Shown piece by piece: positions 31,027 to 35,788 of a DNA stretch of 35,788 nucleotides. The position numbers were made by a program, and so were the translations under genes. The notes below the pieces were generated by a model. The model was not told where the DNA came from, ran no database searches, and worked only from the letters and a program-made list of their open reading frames with translations. The stretch's first letter is position 1; each line of letters begins with the position of its first letter. The stretch comes from Aequorivita sp. (lineage in GTDB: Bacteria; Bacteroidota; Bacteroidia; Flavobacteriales; Flavobacteriaceae): assembly GCA_002715485.1 (NCBI GenBank), contig PAZL01000044.1:1-35788 (forward strand), read 5' to 3'.

Positions 31027-31638
31027 TTAAAATTCGGAAGTTTGAATAGAATTATTTAATTCATCAATATAATTCAACACTTCATCCCTTCCCGTGGAAT
31101 CACTGGCTGAAGTAACAAAATACGGAGGCATTTCTTCCCAGGTTTCCAGCATTTTTTCAGTGTAAGCGGCAATGTTTCGTTTCAAAGCATTTGGTTTCAA
31201 TTTGTCTGCTTTTGTAAAAATGATATTGAAGGGAATACCGCTTTCGCCCATCCATTGCATAAACTCCAAATCTATAGGTTGCGGTTCGTGGCGGCAGTCT
31301 ACCAAAACAAAAGCGAGCACCATTTGCTCTCTCTTTTCAAAGTAATTTGTAATGAATTTTTGAAACGTCTTTTTGCTACTTTTTGAAACACGGGCATAAC
31401 CATAGCCGGGCAAATCCACCAAATACCAATTTTTATTTACAAGAAAATGGTTTATCAGCTGAGTTTTTCCGGGTCTTCCCGATGTTTTGGCCAAACTCTT
31501 ACGCTGCATCAACATATTTATCAAAGAAGATTTGCCAACGTTACTGCGTCCAATAAAAGCGTATTCCGGCAAGCGGTCTTTGGGACATTTTGCAACCTCG
31601 CTGTTGCTCATTACAAATTCCGCCGATTTAATCTGCAT
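31027..31638 (-). CDS. engB: Ribosome biogenesis GTPase YsxC/YihA
   Basis: GTPase needed for 50S subunit assembly. G1 GRSNVGKSS (residues 30-38), G2 region [14 protein letters not shown]3 [11 protein letters not shown]4 FTKADKLKP and G5 [12 protein letters not shown] are all present. 203 residues is the normal size. The alpha/beta hydrolase gene precedes it on the same strand with a 46-base gap, so the two probably form an operon. Confidence 0.97.
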   Translation of the reverse strand: MQIKSAEFVMSNSEVAKCPKDRLPEYAFIGRSNVGKSSLINMLMQRKSLAKTSGRPGKTQLINHFLVNKNWYLVDLPGYGYARVSKSSKKTFQKFITNYFEKREQMVLAFVLVDCRHEPQPIDLEFMQWMGESGIPFNIIFTKADKLKPNALKRNIAAYTEKMLETWEEMPPYFVTSASDSTGRDEVLNYIDELNNSIQTSEF

Positions 31639-31684
31639 TGCCTAAAGTTTGTGTTATAGTTTTTCCCAGGTAGGAAATGTTTTC

Positions 31685-32449
31685 TTAAAGTCCCCTTTTT
31701 TCCAACCAAGCATAAAGCAATTGGTTAAATTCAGTGGGGTGCTCCATCATAGCTGCGTGACCACATTTATCAATCCAAAATAATTCAGAATCTGGTAAAA
31801 GCTCATCAAATTCTATAGCAACTTCCGGAGGGGTTACATTGTCATTTTTACCCCAGATTATGCAGGTTGGGGTGTGCATTTTTGGTAAATCCTTGGCCAT
31901 ATTGTGCCTAATGGCACTTTTCGCAATGGCAAGGGTTCGTATGAGTTTGTTTCGGTCGTTTACGGTTTCATAAACATCATCAACAATCTCTTTGGTTGCA
32001 ACAGCAGGGTCATAAAAAACATTTTCGGCCTTTTGACGGATATACTCATAATCGCCGCGTTTTGGATAGCTTTCTCCCATAGCGCTTTCATAAAGACCGG
32101 AACTTCCAGTTATTACCAATGCTTTTATCTTTTCAGGATACATTTTTGTACAAAGCAGGCCAATGTGTCCGCCCAATGAATTTCCCAAAAGGATTACTTC
32201 GTTGTACTCCAAATGATCGATAAACTGTGCTACATATTTTGCGAAATTTTTCACATTCGTGCGCAGTAGTGTCATTTTGTAAATGGGCAATTCGGGAATA
32301 AGGATTTTGTAACCTTTTGACGGAAAGAAATCTGCAACTCCGTCAAAATTGCTCAACCCGCCCATAAGTCCGTGAAGGATAATAATTGGTGTGCCTTCAC
32401 CTATTTCTAAATATGAAAATTTACCTTCTTTCTTTAAGTTTTCCGACAT
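31685..32449 (-). CDS. Alpha/beta hydrolase
   Basis: About 254 residues, cytoplasmic. Oxyanion segment ILHGLMGG; nucleophile elbow GNSLGGH (Ser), acid WGKNDNVTPPE (Asp), and His in DKCGHAAMMEHP form a complete triad. It resembles MhpC/BphD-type serine hydrolases; the ester or C-C bond substrate cannot be told. The Met at 32449 (MSENLKKEGKFSYLEIGEGTP) is preferred to one five codons upstream because the extension is not family-like. A perfect -7 element lies just upstream. It is the divergent neighbour of mraZ. Confidence 0.85.
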   Translation of the reverse strand: MSENLKKEGKFSYLEIGEGTPIIILHGLMGGLSNFDGVADFFPSKGYKILIPELPIYKMTLLRTNVKNFAKYVAQFIDHLEYNEVILLGNSLGGHIGLLCTKMYPEKIKALVITGSSGLYESAMGESYPKRGDYEYIRQKAENVFYDPAVATKEIVDDVYETVNDRNKLIRTLAIAKSAIRHNMAKDLPKMHTPTCIIWGKNDNVTPPEVAIEFDELLPDSELFWIDKCGHAAMMEHPTEFNQLLYAWLEKRGL

Positions 32450-32474
32450 GCTTGGTTGTTGCAATTTAGAATGA

Positions 32475-32482
32475 CAAAAGTA
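32475..32482 (-). promoter_or_regulatory. -7 promoter element of the alpha/beta hydrolase-engB operon
   Basis: On the minus strand this reads TACTTTTG, a perfect TAnnTTTG match, 25 bases upstream of the chosen ATG. Confidence 0.5.
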
Positions 32483-32557
32483 AACAAAAATAATTCATAA
32501 GGTCTATTTAAAATTAGGCTTTGTTGATTGCTCATTCATTTTCACTTTATCTACAAT

Positions 32558-32604
32558 GTGGTAAAACTTATCAACAAAGTGGTAGAATGTGGTAAAAAGT
32601 GGTA
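32558..32604 (+). promoter_or_regulatory. MraZ-box-like operator: GTGGTA repeats upstream of mraZ
   Basis: GTGGTA occurs at 32558, 32579, 32589 and 32599, the last three spaced exactly 10 bp, one helical turn apart; the first is 21 bp further upstream. Characterised MraZ operators are direct G-rich repeats with a 10-bp period in front of mraZ. The last copy ends 10 bases before the -7 element, so a bound oligomer would cover the -33 region. Autorepression is inferred. Confidence 0.7.
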
Positions 32605-32613
32605 AAAGTTCTA

Positions 32614-32621
32614 TATATTTG
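32614..32621 (+). promoter_or_regulatory. -7 promoter element of the mraZ operon
   Basis: TATATTTG is a perfect TAnnTTTG match, 32 bases before the mraZ ATG. The -33 position falls inside the GTGGTA repeats and shows no TTG, which fits a regulated promoter. Confidence 0.6.
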
Positions 32622-32653
32622 AAACTATAATTTACAAATCGGGAATTTTCACA

Positions 32654-33127
32654 ATGCTCAATCTAATAGGCACATACGAATGTAAAGCAGACGTAAAGGG
32701 GCGGGTCATGGTGCCTGCGCCGCTTAAAAAGCAATTGGCGACAGTGGCTCCCGAGGGTTTTGTGATCAAGCGGGCTGTCTTTCAACCGTGCTTGGAAATT
32801 TACCCAATGAAAGAATGGGATGCGCTTATGCTGAAAATGGGGCAACTGAACCGATTCAGCAGAAAAAACAATGATTTTATCAGGAGGTTTACTGCAGGCG
32901 TAAAGACCGTGGAGCTTGATGCTACGGGAAGATTGCTAATTCCTAAAGACCTGCTCTCGTTTGCTGGTATCAGTAAAGAAATTGTTTTCTCTTCTGCAAT
33001 AAACATTGTAGAGGTTTGGGATAAAGACAAATACGAGCAGGCTATTGATAATGCTGCGAGCGATTTTGCCGATTTGGCCGAAGAAGTAATGGGGGACAAA
33101 AGCAATGATGGTGATGGAATATCATAA
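32654..33127 (+). CDS. mraZ: Transcriptional regulator MraZ
   Basis: First gene of the division and cell-wall cluster. 157 residues with two SpoVT/AbrB-like swapped-hairpin domains: NLIGTYECKADVKGRVMVPAPLKKQL (first) and VKTVELDATGRLLIPKDLLSFAGISKEIVFSSAINIVEVWDKDKYEQ (second), as in the ring-forming family. The repeats just upstream are its likely binding sites. The gene overlaps rsmH by up to 23 bases. Confidence 0.96.
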   Translation: MLNLIGTYECKADVKGRVMVPAPLKKQLATVAPEGFVIKRAVFQPCLEIYPMKEWDALMLKMGQLNRFSRKNNDFIRRFTAGVKTVELDATGRLLIPKDLLSFAGISKEIVFSSAINIVEVWDKDKYEQAIDNAASDFADLAEEVMGDKSNDGDGIS

Positions 33128-34010
33128 CCCGGTTTTGTTAAAAGAAACTGTTGAAGGGCTAAACTTAAAGCCAGATGGGGTTTATGTGGACGTTACTTTT
33201 GGCGGCGGTGGCCACTCCCGCGAAATCTTACAGCATTTGGGTCCCGAGGGAAAACTCATTGCTTTTGACCAAGATAAAGACGCTTTGGAAAACGCTATCG
33301 ACGACAAGCGTTTTTTGCTTATAAATCAAAATTTTCGGTTTCTGAAACAATTTTTGAGATTTCACGGCTACCGAACCGTTGATGGAATTTTAGGCGATTT
33401 TGGTGTTTCCTCACATCAATTTGATGTTGCTGAGAGAGGTTTTTCAACACGATTTGAGGCCGATTTGGATATGAGGATGAATCGCGACAGCAATTTTTCA
33501 GCATATACGGTAGTGAATAAATATGAAGAAGCGCAGTTGCGAAGTGTGCTTTCCAATTATGGCGAATTGCGAAGCGCTGCGGGAATGGCCCGTGTAATTG
33601 TTGAAGCGCGCCAAGCTGAAAAAATAAAAACCAGCGAACAGCTAAAAAAAGTGCTCGGAAGATTTCTGCCGGCGCATAAGGAAAACAAAATTTTAGCCCA
33701 GATTTATCAGGCCATTCGCATTGAGGTAAATCAAGAATTGGAAGCGCTGAAAGAGTTTTTGCTTCAAACAAATGAGGTTTTAAAGCCTGGTGGGCGCCTT
33801 AGTTTGATAAGCTATCACTCTTTGGAAGATAGACTGGTGAAAAGATATATCCGAAATGGATTGTTTGAAGGGGAGCCGGAGAAAGATGCCTTCGGGCGTT
33901 TTGAGGTGCCTTTTAAAGCAGTTGGAAAATTTATAATCCCTTCCGAAGAAGAAATAAAACTAAATAACCGAGCCCGAAGCGCAAAGCTGCGTATTGCAGA
34001 AAAACTATAG
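33105..34010 (+). CDS. rsmH: 16S rRNA (cytosine1402-N4) methyltransferase
   Basis: Methylates C1402 in the decoding centre of 16S rRNA. Motifs: EYHNPVLLKETVEGL, SAM-binding DVTFGGGGHSREIL, FDQDKDAL, GILGDFGVSSHQFDVAERGFSTRFEADLDMRM, and the C-terminal GGRLSLISYHSLEDRLVK and NNRARSAKLRIAE. The start is ATG 33105; ATG 33108 or 33114 are in frame and equally possible, differing by one to three residues. About 300 residues is normal. It overlaps mraZ upstream and is followed immediately by the ftsL-like gene. Confidence 0.97.
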   Translation: MMVMEYHNPVLLKETVEGLNLKPDGVYVDVTFGGGGHSREILQHLGPEGKLIAFDQDKDALENAIDDKRFLLINQNFRFLKQFLRFHGYRTVDGILGDFGVSSHQFDVAERGFSTRFEADLDMRMNRDSNFSAYTVVNKYEEAQLRSVLSNYGELRSAAGMARVIVEARQAEKIKTSEQLKKVLGRFLPAHKENKILAQIYQAIRIEVNQELEALKEFLLQTNEVLKPGGRLSLISYHSLEDRLVKRYIRNGLFEGEPEKDAFGRFEVPFKAVGKFIIPSEEEIKLNNRARSAKLRIAEKL

Positions 34011-34011
34011 T

Positions 34012-34338
34012 ATGAAAGAAGGTTTTTACAACATAATTAAAGGAAAATTCTTGGTGAGTGACGATGCGCTAAAAAACTGGCGCTTTATCATTTTTCTATC
34101 TATTCTGGCTTTGATTATGATCGGCAGCTCGCATAGTGCGGATAAAAAGGTACATAGAATCTCAAAGCTTAATGCACAGGTCAAAGAATTGAAAAGTGAA
34201 TATGTTGATGTGCGAATGCTTTTGATGAAGGCAAGGATGGAAAGCAAAATTATAGCAGCAATGGAAAATCGTGGTTTGCAGCCCTCCACAACGCCCCCGA
34301 AGAGAATTCGAATAATTAAACCAGAAGATAAAAAATAG
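34012..34338 (+). CDS. ftsL: FtsL-like division protein
   Basis: 108-residue bitopic protein in the position of ftsL between rsmH and the PBP gene. The ATG at 34012 (TAGTATG context, one base after the rsmH stop) is preferred. A cytoplasmic N-terminus of about 25 residues (KEGFYNIIKGKFLVSDDALKNW) precedes one transmembrane helix (about 26-43, IIFLSILALIMIGSSH). A short periplasmic coiled coil follows (VHRISKLNAQVKELKSEYVDVRMLLMKARME) and then a basic Pro/Ile-rich tail. FtsL is poorly conserved; assignment rests on topology and synteny. Confidence 0.8.
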   Translation: MKEGFYNIIKGKFLVSDDALKNWRFIIFLSILALIMIGSSHSADKKVHRISKLNAQVKELKSEYVDVRMLLMKARMESKIIAAMENRGLQPSTTPPKRIRIIKPEDKK

Positions 34339-34383
34339 CTAAAGCTAAATGTGTAACCAATAAATGTCAACTGATAACTGAAC

Positions 34384-35788
34384 ATGGCTATTGAAGATAA
34401 AAACATACTGAATCGCTTATACATAATCGCCGGATGTATGTTTCTGTTTGCGCTTGCCATTACTGTGAAGCTGATGAACATTCAGTTTGTTGATGGTGAA
34501 AAATATAGGGAATTGGCGAAGGAAAACACTACAAAAAATTTTGTGATTCCTGCGAACCGCGGAAACGTTTACGCTGATGACGGCAGCCTTTTGGCTACTT
34601 CGGTTCCAAAATATGATATTCGCTTTGATGCCGTAACTGTTTCTTCTGAAGATTTCAAGGAAAATTTAAAGCCGCTTTCCGAAGGGTTGAGCGAAATGTT
34701 TGGTAAATCGGTTTCGCATTATCAAAACATGTTCAGAAAAGCGCGTGCAGATAAAAACAGGTATTTACTTATCGTGAAAAATCTGGGCTATTCAGATTAT
34801 ATAAAAGTGAAAAACCTACCGCTTTTCCGCAAAGGACCTTATAAAGGAGGGATTATTGTGGAGCAGCGCACCGTTCGCGAACATCCCATTGGTAAAATTG
34901 CCCAAAGAACCGTGGGTGATGAAGCGTATGATCGCCCAGGGTATTATGCGGTAGGTTTAGAAGGCGCTTTCAATGATTTATTGACGGGAAAGGAAGGTCA
35001 CCGGCTTAAGCAAAAAATAGCCAAAGGGCAGTGGAAACCAGTTTCTGACGATAACGAAATTGAGCCCCAAGATGGGTATGATATTGTTTCGACTATTAAT
35101 GTGAATATGCAGGATATTGCCCATCATGCTTTGTTGAAGCAATTGGAATATTACGAAGCCGAGCACGGAACTGTAATTGTGATGGAGGTGGCAACGGGTG
35201 AAATTAAGGCGGTTTCCAATTTAGGACGCACTTCCAACGGAACCTACTATGAAAAGTTAAACTACGCCATTGGCGAATCGCACGAACCTGGTTCTACTTT
35301 TAAGGTTATGGCCATGATGGCTGCTTTGGAAGACAGGGTTATTGATACGAGTACGGTGGTGGATACTGGAAACGGTAGAAAATTATTTTACGGAGAACCA
35401 ATTAACGATTCGCACCGGGGCGGCTTCGGAAAAATTTCTGCTGCTAGAGCATTAGAGGTTTCTTCAAATATTGGTCTAGCTACAATTATTGACAATGGCT
35501 ATTCTAAAAATCCTAAAAAATTTATTAACCGTTTAAAAAGTTGGCACCTAACCGAAAAAACAGGTGTTGCTATTAAAGGTGAAGGCGAACCAATGTTTCT
35601 TGAGCCAGGAGACAAAAAGTGGAGTAGAATTGCCCTGCCCTCTATGTCTTACGGTTATGGGATACATCTCACTCCACTCCAAACATTAAATTTTTACAAT
35701 GCTATTGCTAATAATGGTGTAATGGTAAAACCCCGTTTCATTAAAGAAGTTAGAGCATGGAATGAGAAGGTTAGTACATACGATACAA
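34384..35788 (+). CDS. ftsI: Division-specific penicillin-binding protein (transpeptidase), 3' end outside window
   Basis: Septal peptidoglycan transpeptidase (PBP3/FtsI class), inner membrane with a periplasmic catalytic domain. 468 residues are visible, with no stop before the edge. One N-terminal transmembrane helix (about 12-30, YIIAGCMFLFALAITVKLM) leads to the dimerisation-type domain (VIPANRGNVYADDGSLLATS, RTVGDEAYDRPGYYAVGLEGAFNDLLTGKEG). The transpeptidase domain has the SxxK motif Ser304-Thr-Phe-Lys307 (HEPGSTFK) and SxN Ser360-Ser-Asn362. The KTG motif should lie just downstream. It follows the ftsL-like gene by 45 bases, in the usual order before murE. Confidence 0.93.
   Translation, partial: MAIEDKNILNRLYIIAGCMFLFALAITVKLMNIQFVDGEKYRELAKENTTKNFVIPANRGNVYADDGSLLATSVPKYDIRFDAVTVSSEDFKENLKPLSEGLSEMFGKSVSHYQNMFRKARADKNRYLLIVKNLGYSDYIKVKNLPLFRKGPYKGGIIVEQRTVREHPIGKIAQRTVGDEAYDRPGYYAVGLEGAFNDLLTGKEGHRLKQKIAKGQWKPVSDDNEIEPQDGYDIVSTINVNMQDIAHHALLKQLEYYEAEHGTVIVMEVATGEIKAVSNLGRTSNGTYYEKLNYAIGESHEPGSTFKVMAMMAALEDRVIDTSTVVDTGNGRKLFYGEPINDSHRGGFGKISAARALEVSSNIGLATIIDNGYSKNPKKFINRLKSWHLTEKTGVAIKGEGEPMFLEPGDKKWSRIALPSMSYGYGIHLTPLQTLNFYNAIANNGVMVKPRFIKEVRAWNEKVSTYDT

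Noticed and set aside
33319-33771. 150-codon minus-strand frame over rsmH
   Set aside because: It lies wholly inside a secure gene on the other strand and has no family signature.
34026-34481. 151-codon minus-strand frame over ftsL and the PBP start
   Set aside because: Covers real plus-strand genes; its composition is the reverse of their hydrophobic helix and coiled coil.

Overview
This is about 35.8 kb of chromosome from a member of Flavobacteriaceae (Bacteroidota). The evidence is: gliding genes gldA, gldB and gldC; two secreted proteins with C-terminal type IX secretion (T9SS) sorting domains; a DAHP synthase-chorismate mutase fusion; AT-rich intergenic DNA; and repeated TAnnTTTG -7 promoter elements, with almost no Shine-Dalgarno sequences. 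Nothing looks like a prophage, integrative element, insertion sequence or CRISPR array. The window is mostly core genome with a few lineage-specific modules.

Layout. 1-2.2 kb: the end of cobalamin-dependent methionine synthase (metH) and metF. 2.2-6.0 kb: a tandemly duplicated two-gene module, each copy a PagL-like outer-membrane acyl hydrolase followed by a GIN-domain lipoprotein. 6.0-6.85 kb: gldA on the minus strand. 6.9-10.5 kb: an aromatic amino-acid operon that opens with a previously unmarked phenylalanine-rich leader peptide and attenuator, then pheA, aroG-chorismate mutase, rsgA and dtd. 10.6-17.6 kb: two secreted DUF3857/transglutaminase-fold proteins (the second lacks catalytic residues), a MazG-like pyrophosphohydrolase, a small membrane protein, aroA and queA. 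17.7-21.5 kb: a T9SS serine protease, rlmN and a convergent T9SS adhesin-like protein. 21.8-25.9 kb: a polyprenyl diphosphate synthase, then an ECF sigma / putative anti-sigma / outer-membrane protein operon and an orphan protein. 26.1-29.6 kb: dnaG, with an unconventional start codon and no zinc ligands; an atypical NarL-type response regulator on the minus strand with Glu at the phosphorylation site; and nadE. 29.7-31.0 kb: gldB-gldC. 31.0-32.5 kb (minus): engB and an alpha/beta hydrolase. 32.5 kb to the end: the start of the division/cell-wall cluster, with a helically phased GTGGTA repeat operator, mraZ, rsmH, an ftsL-like gene and a PBP/ftsI gene cut by the window edge.

How the genes work together. 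metH and metF are consecutive steps of the methyl branch of one-carbon metabolism. pheA, aroG-CM and aroA belong to shikimate/phenylalanine synthesis, and the leader peptide gives a direct cis mechanism for phenylalanine feedback. gldA, gldB, gldC and the T9SS cargo belong to the gliding/secretion lifestyle. The most informative items for follow-up are the pheA attenuator (complete 1:2, 2:3 and 3:4 pairing), the duplicated lipid A hydrolase-like/lipoprotein module, the degenerate regulatory or enzymatic sites in DnaG and the response regulator, and the MraZ-type repeats upstream of mraZ.
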